Assembly: GCF_004217495.1 (NCBI RefSeq)
Contig: NZ_SHLC01000001.1
Coordinates: 1,984,001-2,048,000, forward strand
Origin: Microterricola gilva
GTDB lineage: Bacteria; Actinomycetota; Actinomycetes; Actinomycetales; Microbacteriaceae
Direction: 5' to 3'
DNA length: 64,000 nucleotides
Shown: positions 31,201 to 39,471 of the stretch, in pieces
Numbering within the stretch: position 1 is the first letter of the stretch
How the letters are laid out: the number at the start of each line of letters is the position of its first letter
Notes under the pieces: generated by a model
The model's database searches: none
What the model was told of the DNA's origin: nothing
Seen by the model: the letters and a program-made list of their open reading frames with translations, nothing else
Made by a program: the position numbers and the translations under genes

Positions 31201-33444
31201 GTGGCCGAGTTCTCCCAGGTCGCAGCCTCGGGCGTCGTCGAGCTCGACCAGCTGCTTCTGGAAACCAAGCTGGCGATCCCCACCCCACGGGCCGGGTTCG
31301 TCAGCCGATCCGCGCTCATCAACACGGCCAGAAGGAGCGAGTGCCGGATCGTCGCCGTCACCGCGCCGTCCGGCTACGGCAAGTCGAGCCTGCTGGCCCA
31401 GTGGGCCGCGGCGGAGGACCGCGCCGTCGCCTATGTGAATCTTGACCGATTCGACGATGATGCCGTCACGCTCCTCACCCTCCTGGCTGCGGCCTTCGTG
31501 CAGGCGACCGGCGCAGATCCGTCACTGGTCGCCAGCATGCACGGACACGGAGCAGCCGCACTCGGCCGTGCAGCACCCCGCCTCGCCATGGCGCTGCGGA
31601 GGAGCCCGGTCGATTTCGTCATCATGATCGACGATCTCCACGTGATCGGCTCGCCCGGCTGCCACGACGTCTTGGGCGTCGTGCTGGCCGGCGTCCCGGC
31701 CGGGTCCCAGCTCGTGACGGCGAGCAGGCACGAGCACCCCGACCTCGCCCGGCTGCGCGCAGACGGCGCGGTCCTGGAGATCCACGCGGAGAGCCTCGCA
31801 CTGGACGCGGACGGGGCCATGCAGATCTTCGCGCAGGCCCAGGTTCCGCTGAGCGCCGAGCTGGCCGCCGACATCACGGAACGAACGGAGGGCTGGCCGG
31901 TCGGCCTGTACCTGGCCGCGCTCATCGCGCGTGACAGCCACGGCGGCGTCGCCACCGTCTCCGGTGACGATCGCTACATCTCCGACTACCTCTACCGTGA
32001 ATCGATGGCGGCCCTCTCTGAGGACGCCCAACACTTCCTCCGGTGCACGGCCGTGCTTGAGCAGTTCTCTGCCGGGCTGTGTGACGCGCTGCTCGGTGGC
32101 TCAGACTCTCAGGCGCGCCTGCGTGAGATGGAGGGATCCAACGTCTTCCTCATCGCCCTCGACCGCCACCGGGAGTGGTTTCGCTACCACCCGTTGTTCC
32201 GGGAGTTCTTGCTCGGCGAGCTTCGCCGGGTCAGCCCGGAGCTGATCGCGGGGCTGCACCTCAGGGCGGCGGAGTGGTACGAGGCGAATGGGAGCGCGGC
32301 GAACGCCGTCGAACACCTGCTGCAGACCCCCGAACGCGAGCTCTCCATGCGTCTGGTATCTGAGCTGGCCCTGCCCACCTACCAGGCAGGGCAGCTGGAC
32401 ACCGTGCAACGCTGGATCAGCAAGCTCGGGGACTCGGCGATCGAGAGCCACCCTCCTCTCGGGGTGCTGGCCGGCTGGATCGCCGTCGTCTCCGGACACG
32501 CGAGCGCAGCAGAACGGATCGCCGCGATGCTCGAGACGACGTCATTCGACGTCGCGCCCTTCGATGGCTCGGCGTCGTTCGAGTCCGGTCGTGCGATGCT
32601 GCGGTCGGTGATGTGCGCGGCCGGCCCGGAGCACGCCCTCGCCGACGCGCAGCTGGCGTTGGCGGTGGAGCCTGCATGGAGCATGTGGCGGGATCAGGCG
32701 CTGAGCCTGGCCGGGGAGGCCGAGCTGCTGCTCGGGCACGCCGACGCCGCCGATCGCCTGTTCGCCGAAGCCTCTGCGCTGGCCAGCAGTGCAGGCAACA
32801 GCGATGGACAAGTGCTGTGCGATTCCGAGCGTGCGATCATCGCCATGGATCGTGGTCGCTGGGCCGAGGCCGACGCCCTCCTCGCGTCTGCGCTGCACAC
32901 GGTCGACGAGCAGCAGCTCGAGGACTACGCGACATCCGTGCTCGCGCTGGCCGGTGCGGCCAGGCTCACGCTGCACCGCGGCGACCTGAAGGCGGCGCAG
33001 CGCGAACTCATCAGGGCCATGCGCGCCCGCCCGGTCTGCAACTGGGCCTTTCCCGCCCTCGCCACGCGTGTTCGGCTCCAGTTGGCTCAGGCGCACTTCG
33101 CGCTCGGCGACCACGCAACGGCCAGACACCTGATGCGGGAGATCGACGACATCCTGCTTCATCGACCAGAACTCGGCACGCTCCTCGATGACATCGCCGC
33201 ACTCCAATCGATCATTTCCTCACCGACCACCGGCGCCGTCGGAGCGTCGCCGCTGAGCCCGGCGGAGCTGCGCCTCCTCCCGTATCTGCAGACGCACCTG
33301 ACCGTTCCGGAGATCGGAGCGCGCCTGTTCGTGTCGCGCAACACGGTGAGCACCGAGGTCGGGTCGATCTACCGCAAGTTGGGCGTCTCGTCGCGGGCGG
33401 AGGCCGTCGAGCGCGCGATGGCCATCGGCCTGCTCGGCGGCTAG
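31201..33444 (+). CDS. MalT-like ATP-dependent LuxR-family regulator
   Basis: Large one-component regulator of 747 residues of the LAL/MalT (STAND) class, which binds ATP and an inducer, oligomerises and activates promoters. The N-terminal P-loop is APSGYGKSSLLAQW near residue 57, with Walker B-like FVIMIDDLHVIG near 140. Helical TPR-like repeats fill about 350-660. The C-terminal LuxR helix-turn-helix is at about 675-740 (LSPAELRLLPYLQTHLTVPEIGAR then FVSRNTVSTEVGSIYRKLGV). It is divergent from the GH15 gene with a 180-base gap, an arrangement that points to control of that sugar hydrolase, although no target site could be defined. The transcript is probably leaderless. Confidence 0.88.
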   Translation: MAEFSQVAASGVVELDQLLLETKLAIPTPRAGFVSRSALINTARRSECRIVAVTAPSGYGKSSLLAQWAAAEDRAVAYVNLDRFDDDAVTLLTLLAAAFVQATGADPSLVASMHGHGAAALGRAAPRLAMALRRSPVDFVIMIDDLHVIGSPGCHDVLGVVLAGVPAGSQLVTASRHEHPDLARLRADGAVLEIHAESLALDADGAMQIFAQAQVPLSAELAADITERTEGWPVGLYLAALIARDSHGGVATVSGDDRYISDYLYRESMAALSEDAQHFLRCTAVLEQFSAGLCDALLGGSDSQARLREMEGSNVFLIALDRHREWFRYHPLFREFLLGELRRVSPELIAGLHLRAAEWYEANGSAANAVEHLLQTPERELSMRLVSELALPTYQAGQLDTVQRWISKLGDSAIESHPPLGVLAGWIAVVSGHASAAERIAAMLETTSFDVAPFDGSASFESGRAMLRSVMCAAGPEHALADAQLALAVEPAWSMWRDQALSLAGEAELLLGHADAADRLFAEASALASSAGNSDGQVLCDSERAIIAMDRGRWAEADALLASALHTVDEQQLEDYATSVLALAGAARLTLHRGDLKAAQRELIRAMRARPVCNWAFPALATRVRLQLAQAHFALGDHATARHLMREIDDILLHRPELGTLLDDIAALQSIISSPTTGAVGASPLSPAELRLLPYLQTHLTVPEIGARLFVSRNTVSTEVGSIYRKLGVSSRAEAVERAMAIGLLGG

Positions 33445-33466
33445 ACCACGCCCACCGCCGGCCGCG

Positions 33467-33787
33467 TCAGTCGACCGGGTCCTCGACGTCGAAGCCGAGG
33501 GCCAGAGCGAGCCGTGGCGCAGCGGCGACGACGCGCGGGACACCGACGATCGAGGCAACGCCGACGATGACGTCGACGAGTTCGTCTGCTGAGGCACCGG
33601 CGCTCACGGCGGCCGTCGCCTGTTCACCGAACGACGGCCCTGCGCCCCCGATCGCAACCAACGCCGCCAGACGAGCGAGCGCCAGGGTCTTGGGATCGAG
33701 CACACCGAGTTCACTGAGGCCGGCCTCGCTCTCAACCAGGCCCTGCTCGTTGATCGCCATCCGGCGCAGTCGTTGCCTGTAGTCCAC
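33467..33787 (-). CDS. carboxymuconolactone decarboxylase family protein
   Basis: Helical protein of 106 residues with the CMD/AhpD fold: LDPKTLALARLAALVAIGG, then GASADELVDVIVGVASIVGVPRVVAAAPRLALALG. It contains no cysteine at all, so the AhpD CxxC peroxidase chemistry is excluded; it is closer to the decarboxylase-like and unassigned groups. The GTG at 33787 is preceded by AGGGG; the longer frame to 34036 has no conserved sequence. It is convergent with the MalT-like gene and ends 23 bases from it. Confidence 0.8.
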   Translation of the reverse strand: MDYRQRLRRMAINEQGLVESEAGLSELGVLDPKTLALARLAALVAIGGAGPSFGEQATAAVSAGASADELVDVIVGVASIVGVPRVVAAAPRLALALGFDVEDPVD

Positions 33788-34034
33788 GACACCACCCCTT
33801 CCGCCGGCAAGTCGCACCCGGCCGCACAGCGCTGTGGCAACCAGGGACCCGCCCTTCCCCTCAAGTGGACGACAACCGCGGGGAAAGCGCCTCACGCGGA
33901 TGGGGTGAACACCGCGGTGAACACGGTGTGCGGAGTTCATGCCATCGGGATGATGCCGGCGCCATCGGCCCGGCATTACCGTCGAGGCGACCGCGGGGTG
34001 ATGGGCACACCGCATGCTGGAAGGCGGAACGAAC

Positions 34035-34421
34035 ATGACTTTCTGGGACTATCTCCTCTGGTTGTTCTGGGTCTATATCACCATCGCGTGCATCTGGATC
34101 TTCATCACCGTCATCGTCGATGTGTTCCGCGACCACACGCTGAACGGCTGGATGAAGGCGCTCTGGGTGCTGTTCCTGGTGTTTGTGCCGTTCCTCGGCA
34201 CCTTCATCTACCTGATCGCCCGCGGCCGTCAGATGTCGGAGCGGCGCATGGACGAGTACCGTCAGGCGCGCTTTCAGAACGATGAGTACATCCGCGACGT
34301 CGCCGGCAGCAGCAGCTCACCGGCCGCCGAGATCGAGAAGGCGAAGCAGCTGCTCGATTCCGGCGCACTGAGCCCGGCCGAGTTCGAGGCGCTCAAGGCG
34401 AAGGCGCTGGCCAAGGCCTGA
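34035..34421 (+). CDS. membrane protein with PLDc_N-like helices and SHOCT domain
   Basis: A 128-residue protein. Two transmembrane helices (about 5-33 and 44-65) form a phospholipase D N-terminal-like hairpin (WVLFLVFVPFLGTFIYLIAR). After a charged linker, the C-terminus is a SHOCT domain (EIEKAKQLLDSGALSPAEFEALKAKALA), a short helical module thought to mediate oligomerisation. The family is widespread in actinobacteria and of unknown function. Start at 34035 gives MTFWDYLLWLFWV directly after a purine-rich AAGGCGG. A very strong hairpin follows the stop. Confidence 0.85.
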   Translation: MTFWDYLLWLFWVYITIACIWIFITVIVDVFRDHTLNGWMKALWVLFLVFVPFLGTFIYLIARGRQMSERRMDEYRQARFQNDEYIRDVAGSSSSPAAEIEKAKQLLDSGALSPAEFEALKAKALAKA

Positions 34422-34432
34422 GTGCTCAGCAG

Positions 34433-34474
34433 CACACGGGGCGGGACGGCCACCGTGGCCGTCCCGCCCGTGTG
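34433..34474 (+). terminator. terminator hairpin after the SHOCT-protein gene
   Basis: CACACGGGGCGGGACGGCC and its partner GGCCGTCCCGCCCGTGTG pair almost completely around a tiny loop, with one bulged G, giving an about 18-20 base stem. No T run follows. Confidence 0.75.
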
Positions 34475-34584
34475 CGTGCCACCGCGCCCGGCGTCACCTC
34501 ACGCAGATCGGGTGAGGCGTTCGGCGGCCGACGGGGTTAGCGTGCAGCAGCAGCCACTGCGAGCAGAGACGATGGGAGCGCACC

Positions 34585-34989
34585 GTGTCAACAGCTGAGA
34601 ATCGCCGCCCTGGCGGAGTCACAGCCGTCGCGGTCATGCTCTGGGCCTCCGGGGCGCTCAACGTGATCACCGGCGTGCTGCTGCTCCTCCAGCTGGGCAA
34701 TGACGAGCTGGTGCAGCGCTTCGGCGGGAGCGGCCCGCTCATCGTTTTCGCCGTCGCCATCGCCATCCTCGGTGCGGTCACCCTCATCGTCGCCGGCGGG
34801 CTCTTCGGCGGCAGTTACGGGGCCAGGGTGGTCGCGACCGCCTTCCAATCCCTCTCGATCGTGGCGGCCGTCATACTCTCCGTCACGACACCCTGGCTGC
34901 TCTGGCTCGCGGTGATCAGCATCCTGCTGTCGGTCACCGCCCTGGTCCTGCTCTACCTGCCGCGATCCAACACGTTCTTCCGCAGCTGA
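34585..34989 (+). CDS. small four-helix membrane protein of unknown function
   Basis: A 134-residue hydrophobic protein with four likely transmembrane helices: about 14-36 (TAVAVMLWASGALNVITGVL), 48-72, 76-95 and 100-122. The soluble N-terminus is short and polar and the C-terminus ends YLPRSNTFFRS. No catalytic motif is visible. The GTG start follows GGGAG at normal spacing. It shares no overlap with neighbours and is convergent with the next minus-strand membrane protein gene. I do not recognise a named family. Confidence 0.7.
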   Translation: MSTAENRRPGGVTAVAVMLWASGALNVITGVLLLLQLGNDELVQRFGGSGPLIVFAVAIAILGAVTLIVAGGLFGGSYGARVVATAFQSLSIVAAVILSVTTPWLLWLAVISILLSVTALVLLYLPRSNTFFRS

Positions 34990-35006
34990 GCCTCGCCTGC
35001 CCTGCC

Positions 35007-35534
35007 TCAGTCGATCAGGATCCGCAGGATGATGACGACAACCCCGAATCCGGCGGTTGCGCACATTCCGCACAGCCGCCAGTACCACGCCACCCGCCGA
35101 CCGCTGAACGCGATCCAGCCGAGGAACGCCAACACGACAACGCCGGCCCAGAGCGCGGCCCAGTAGGCCACGTTCGCAGGCAGCACGCCGAGGTCGCCGA
35201 GCAGCAGCAGGAGCAGCCCCGGAACGGTTGCAATCAACAGCCCGACCGAGCCGTCGAGCCCGACGCGGATCGAGCGGGCCGGATGCACGGGCTCCCCGGC
35301 CGGTCGACGGGCCTGCGACGCGATCGCGACGATGTAGAACTGCGAGACCCACAACACCAGCATCGTGATGACGGTCACCCCGGTCGTGGTGATGGCGCGA
35401 CCGCTCTCGTCGGCGACGGCGATGACGGCACTGACCAACACGGTGCCGGAGATGAGCTCGGGCGTGACGAGCTCGCGCCGCCTTTGCCACCACGGACGGA
35501 GGTCGGGCGAGGCGGATTCGTCGCTCTCGCTCAT
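35007..35534 (-). CDS. membrane protein of unknown function
   Basis: A 175-residue protein with a polar N-terminus (MSESDESASPDLRPWWQRRR) and four hydrophobic helices (about 25-42, 48-68, 88-112 and 120-138, with a possible fifth at 150-172). The segment TPELISGTVLVSAVIAVADE is conserved-looking but matches no family that I know. GAGG precedes the ATG at 35534 by nine bases; longer readings to 35807 are poor. It lies just upstream of, and divergent from, the IclR regulator gene, so its promoter region may be shared. Confidence 0.65.
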   Translation of the reverse strand: MSESDESASPDLRPWWQRRRELVTPELISGTVLVSAVIAVADESGRAITTTGVTVITMLVLWVSQFYIVAIASQARRPAGEPVHPARSIRVGLDGSVGLLIATVPGLLLLLLGDLGVLPANVAYWAALWAGVVVLAFLGWIAFSGRRVAWYWRLCGMCATAGFGVVVIILRILID

Positions 35535-35642
35535 GGCCGCTCGCCTCCTCGATGACTCACCCGCGGCGACGGCCTCGGTGCACTCAGGATCACACGGAAC
35601 GGCGCCGCGGAACAGACCCGGGTCTCCGGAGAATGTCCGTCG

Positions 35643-35659
35643 TGTCCTAATATCGAACA
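35643..35659. promoter_or_regulatory. candidate IclR operator overlapping the regulator's -10 region
   Basis: On the minus strand this reads TGTTCGATATTAGGACA. The first eight bases equal the left half of the perfect palindrome before the monooxygenase gene (41394-41408), while the right half is degenerate. It overlaps TAATAT (35648-35653), a plausible -10 for the IclR gene starting at 35719. This would suit autoregulation. Confidence 0.45.
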
Positions 35660-35718
35660 CAGCGATCACATGCCGTGACGGCTGCCGTAGAGACGCGAGA
35701 AGAGAGGCTGGGAGAGCG

Positions 35719-36432
35719 ATGGAGAAACAGGCTGCTCCGCCGGCCGGCTCGCAGACGTTGAGCCGCGGCATCCGCCTGCTTGAGATCCTCGCCGGCGCCG
35801 AACGCAACCTCTCGATCGCCGAGCTGGCCGCCGCCCTCGACGTGCACCGTTCGGTCGCCTACCGCCTGCTGCGCACGCTCGAGGAACACAATCTGGTGAC
35901 CAGAGACGGCGCCGGCCACGTCGGCCTGGGCGCCGGTCTCGCGGCCCTGAACTCCGGGGTCGCGCGCAATCTGCAGCAGGCGGCGCTGCCCGTGCTCAAC
36001 GAGATCGCGAATGAGCTCGGCATGACCTGCCTGCTCGCGGTGATGCTCGACAGCGGCGAGGCCGTCACCCTCGTGAGCGCAGCCCCACGCCAGACGGTCG
36101 CCGTCGTGGCATATCGCCCGGGCTACCGGCATCCGATCAGCCGAGGCGGGCCGGGCAAGGCGATCCTCCTCGGGCTCCCGGAGAGCGCATGGCCGGCCGA
36201 GCTGGGCCCGGAGCTGCGGGCGGAGCTGGCCGAGAGCCGGTCGCGCGGCTACGCCTCCAGTCACGACGAGGTCGTGCCGTCGCTGAAGTCGGTCGCCGTG
36301 CCGCTCATGCTGCCAGGGCAACCTCCGGCGTCGATCGCGGTGATCCACGTCGTCATCCCGGGCACCGAAGGAGAGATCGCCGAGCGGCTGAAGCTCGGTG
36401 CCCAGTCCGTGGCGCGCGCCTACGGCGCCTGA
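35719..36432 (+). CDS. IclR family transcriptional regulator
   Basis: DNA-binding regulator of 237 residues. The winged helix-turn-helix spans about 12-75 (LSRGIRLLEILAGAERNLSIAE, HRSVAYRLLRTLEEHNLV); the effector domain follows from about 85 (TCLLAVMLDSGEAVTLVSA, HPISRGGPGKAILLG, SSHDEVVPSLKSVAVPL). IclR proteins commonly control catabolism of aromatic or carboxylic acids and bind short palindromes. GGGAGAG precedes the ATG. It is followed by the dehydrogenase gene on the same strand and lies 3 kb from the monooxygenase gene; similar palindromes stand before this gene and the monooxygenase, so it probably regulates both. Confidence 0.9.
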   Translation: MEKQAAPPAGSQTLSRGIRLLEILAGAERNLSIAELAAALDVHRSVAYRLLRTLEEHNLVTRDGAGHVGLGAGLAALNSGVARNLQQAALPVLNEIANELGMTCLLAVMLDSGEAVTLVSAAPRQTVAVVAYRPGYRHPISRGGPGKAILLGLPESAWPAELGPELRAELAESRSRGYASSHDEVVPSLKSVAVPLMLPGQPPASIAVIHVVIPGTEGEIAERLKLGAQSVARAYGA

Positions 36433-36482
36433 GAGCGCCCCGCTGAGCGCCCAACTGGGCACAAAGTTACGAAGTGTAGGCT

Positions 36483-36503
36483 GTTCATGTAAAAAAGTTT
36501 CAT
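36483..36503 (+). promoter_or_regulatory. direct repeat before the dehydrogenase gene
   Basis: GTTCATG (36483-36489) and GTTTCAT (36497-36503) lie 14 bases apart around a run of A, in the only A/T-rich part of the 153-base gap. It could be a regulator site or part of the promoter; no -35/-10 pair can be fixed with confidence. Confidence 0.3.
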
Positions 36504-36585
36504 TGACCGGTCCCCGCGGGCCCGCACCGTCGTCTCCACGGTGTGAGCGCAGCGGCACCACCACACCGTCAGGACTCCCCCGCGC

Positions 36586-39447
36586 ATGACGCCATCAGCA
36601 ACCGCCACCCGCTCCGCCGTCTCCCCCGGCAACGAGTCACTCGCCGCCGGGCTCTGGGGCGCCATCGGTGGCCGGCAGGGCGAGGGCGACCGCACCGTCA
36701 CGGTCGCGGAGTTCGATCGGATCGTCGCCGGCGTCGACGCATCGCACGTGCTGCTCACCCCCGACGCGGTCGTCACGCCGCAGAGCGTCGAGCATGTGGC
36801 AGCCGTGCTCGGCTTCGCGGCGGATGCCGGCCGGCACGTGACCGTGCGCTCCGGCGGCACGAGCCTCTCCGGCCAGGCCTCCGGCGACGGCATCCTGCTC
36901 GACACCCGCTCCGCGTTCCGCCGGATCACCGTCGAGGACGGGGGCACGCGGGTGCGGGTGCAGCCGGGCGCGACCGTGCGCCAGGTGAACGCCAGACTGA
37001 TCCGGCACGGCCGCAAGCTCGGCCCCGACCCGGCCAGCGAGATCGCCGCCACCATCGGCGGCGTCATCGCCAACAACTCCAGCGGCATGGCGTGCGGCAC
37101 CCACCACAACAGCTACCGCACGCTCGCCGCGCTCACCGTCGTGCTGCCGAGCGGCACCATCGTCGACACCGCGCTGCCAGATGCCGATGCCAGGCTCGCC
37201 GCGGCGGAGCCAGCCCTGCACGCGGGCCTGGCCCGCTTGCGCGATGAGATTCGCGGCCGCGCGGATCTCGTCGCCGAGATCGAGCGGCAGTACCGCGGAA
37301 AGAACACGATGGGCTACGGCCTGAACTCCTTCCTCGACTTCAGCGAGCCGGTGCAGATCCTCGCCCACCTGCTCGTCGGCAGCGAGGGCACGCTGGGCTT
37401 CGTCGCCGAGGCCGTCTTCGACACGGTGCCGATCGCCCCCGCGATCGGCACCGCCCTGCTCGTGTTCGACAGCCTCGACGCGGCGACCGGCATCCTGCCC
37501 GTGCTGGTCGCGACCGGAGCGGCCACGCTCGAACTGATGGATGCCGCATCGCTTCGCGTCATCCAGGCCGATCCGACGGCGGCCGGCATCATCGACGACG
37601 TCGAGATCGCCGACCACGCCGCCCTGCTGGTGGAGTACCACGGGGCGGATGACGCCGATCTCGCCGCGCAGATCGAGCGCGCCGGGCTGGCCATCGCCGC
37701 CGCCGGCGCCCCCGCGCTCGCCATCACCCGCGACGCGAAGGAGCGCGCCCGCCTCTGGCACTTCCGCAAGGGGCTGTACGCGGCCATCGCCGGTGTCAGG
37801 AAGCCGGGAACGACCGCACTGCTCGAGGACATCGCCGTTCCCGTCGAGCGGCTCTCCGCCACCTGCGCGGCGCTCCAGCTCCTGTTCCGCCGCCACGGCT
37901 ACGACGACGCCGTCATTTTCGGGCACGCCAAGGACGGCAACATCCACTTCCTGCTCACCGAGGACTTCACTGCCGACGGCGCCATCGAGCGCCAGGCGCG
38001 GTTCACGGACGAGCTCGTCGAGCTCGTGCTCGGCGCCGGTGGCACGCTGAAGGCCGAACACGGCACAGGCCGCATCATGGCGCCGTTCGTTGAACGCCAG
38101 TTCGGCGGCGAGCTCTACGCCGTCATGCGCGAGGTGAAGCGCCTCTGCGACCCGCGCGGCGTGCTGAATCCCGGCGTGCTGCTCACCGACTCCCCCACCT
38201 CGCACCTCGAGCACCTGAAGGTGACGCCCGAGGTGGAGGCCGAGGTCGACCGCTGTGTCGAGTGCGGGTACTGCGAGCCGGTCTGCCCGAGCAAGGACGT
38301 GACGCTCACCCCGCGGCAGCGCATCGCGGTGCGCCGGGCGCGGGCCGCGGCCCGCGCCACCGGCGATTCCGGCCTGGATGCCAGGCTCGCCGCCGCCGAG
38401 GAGTACTCCTCGGTTCAGACCTGCGCAGCGGACGGCATGTGCCAGACCGCCTGCCCGGTGCTGATCAACACGGGCGACCTCGTGCGTCGGCTCCGCGAGC
38501 AGGATGCGAACGCGCCGACCCGCACCATCGCCGCGGGGCTGGCGAACGCCTGGGGCGGGGTCAGCCGCGGAGCATCCGTCGCACTCAGCGCGGCCAAGCT
38601 GGTTCCGCCTGTCGCGTGCCTCGCCAGCGCCGCCGGCCGCGCCGTGCTCGGCAGTGACGTCGTGCCGCAGTGGAGCGGCGACCTGCCGCGCGGTGGGGCC
38701 AAGCGCGCACACGGCTCACCGGACACCGGCGACGCGGTCTTCTTCTCCGCCTGCGTCGGCTCCATGTTCGGCCCGGCTGACGGCGGGATCGGCGCCGCGG
38801 AGGCGTTCCGCCTGCTCTGCGAGCGCGCCGGGGTGCGGCTGGTGACCCCCGAGCGCATTGACTCGCTCTGCTGCGGCACCCCGTGGAAGTCCAAGGGCCT
38901 CGCCGACGGCTACCGCACGGCGATCGAGAAGACCGTGCGGGCCCTCCTCGCGGCATCCGGAGGCGGCACCCTGCCGATCGTCTGCGACAACTCCTCGTGC
39001 ACGGAGGGACTGGTGCACGCGCTGGAGAACGTGACCGAACTCGACGGTCACCCGGTGTCGCTCAGAATCATCGACGCCGTCGACTTCGCCGCCGAGCGGC
39101 TGCTGCCTGGGCTCGACGTCACGGAGCAGCTCGCCTCGCTGGCGCTGCACCCGACGTGTTCGAGCACCCGGCTCGGCTCCAACGATCACCTGCGGGAGAT
39201 CGCCGGGGCCGTCGCCGTGGAGGCGGTCGTGCCGGATGCATGGGGCTGCTGCGCCTTCGCCGGCGATCGCGGCATGCTGCACCCCGAGCTCACCGCCTCG
39301 GCCACCTCCGCAGAGGCGGCCGAGATCGGCGGACGCGACTTCGACGCACACGCCTCATGCAACCGCACCTGCGAGATCGGCATGACGCGAGCCACCGGCG
39401 AGTCCTACGTGCACATCCTGGAGCTGCTGGAGCGCGCGACCCGCTGA
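36586..39447 (+). CDS. FAD-binding and (Fe-S)-binding dehydrogenase (GlcD/D-lactate dehydrogenase-like fused to CCG domains)
   Basis: Large flavo-iron-sulfur enzyme of 953 residues. The N-terminal vanillyl-alcohol-oxidase type FAD domain spans about 55-240 (VRSGGTSLSGQASGDGILLD, GVIANNSSGMACGTHHNSYR), followed by the FAD-linked C-terminal domain to about 530 (ILAHLLVGSEGTLGFV, EHGTGRIMAPFVE). Two 4Fe-4S clusters follow (CVECGYCEPVCPS near 558; CAADGMCQTACP near 610). Cysteine-rich CCG domains close the protein (DSLCCGTPWKSKG, HPTCSSTRLG, WGCCAFAGDRGM). Such fusions oxidise D-2-hydroxy acids (lactate, glycolate, 2-hydroxyglutarate) and pass electrons to the quinone pool; the exact substrate is open. 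It lies 153 bases after the IclR gene and is convergent with the monooxygenase. Confidence 0.9.
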   Translation: MTPSATATRSAVSPGNESLAAGLWGAIGGRQGEGDRTVTVAEFDRIVAGVDASHVLLTPDAVVTPQSVEHVAAVLGFAADAGRHVTVRSGGTSLSGQASGDGILLDTRSAFRRITVEDGGTRVRVQPGATVRQVNARLIRHGRKLGPDPASEIAATIGGVIANNSSGMACGTHHNSYRTLAALTVVLPSGTIVDTALPDADARLAAAEPALHAGLARLRDEIRGRADLVAEIERQYRGKNTMGYGLNSFLDFSEPVQILAHLLVGSEGTLGFVAEAVFDTVPIAPAIGTALLVFDSLDAATGILPVLVATGAATLELMDAASLRVIQADPTAAGIIDDVEIADHAALLVEYHGADDADLAAQIERAGLAIAAAGAPALAITRDAKERARLWHFRKGLYAAIAGVRKPGTTALLEDIAVPVERLSATCAALQLLFRRHGYDDAVIFGHAKDGNIHFLLTEDFTADGAIERQARFTDELVELVLGAGGTLKAEHGTGRIMAPFVERQFGGELYAVMREVKRLCDPRGVLNPGVLLTDSPTSHLEHLKVTPEVEAEVDRCVECGYCEPVCPSKDVTLTPRQRIAVRRARAAARATGDSGLDARLAAAEEYSSVQTCAADGMCQTACPVLINTGDLVRRLREQDANAPTRTIAAGLANAWGGVSRGASVALSAAKLVPPVACLASAAGRAVLGSDVVPQWSGDLPRGGAKRAHGSPDTGDAVFFSACVGSMFGPADGGIGAAEAFRLLCERAGVRLVTPERIDSLCCGTPWKSKGLADGYRTAIEKTVRALLAASGGGTLPIVCDNSSCTEGLVHALENVTELDGHPVSLRIIDAVDFAAERLLPGLDVTEQLASLALHPTCSSTRLGSNDHLREIAGAVAVEAVVPDAWGCCAFAGDRGMLHPELTASATSAEAAEIGGRDFDAHASCNRTCEIGMTRATGESYVHILELLERATR

Positions 39448-39471
39448 CCGAGCCGCCGCCCGGTCGGCGCG

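Noticed and set aside
33788-34036. N-terminal extension of the carboxymuconolactone decarboxylase-like gene
   Set aside because: The extra 83 codons are Arg/His-rich and unlike the family; the GTG at 33787 has a ribosome binding site and starts the conserved domain.
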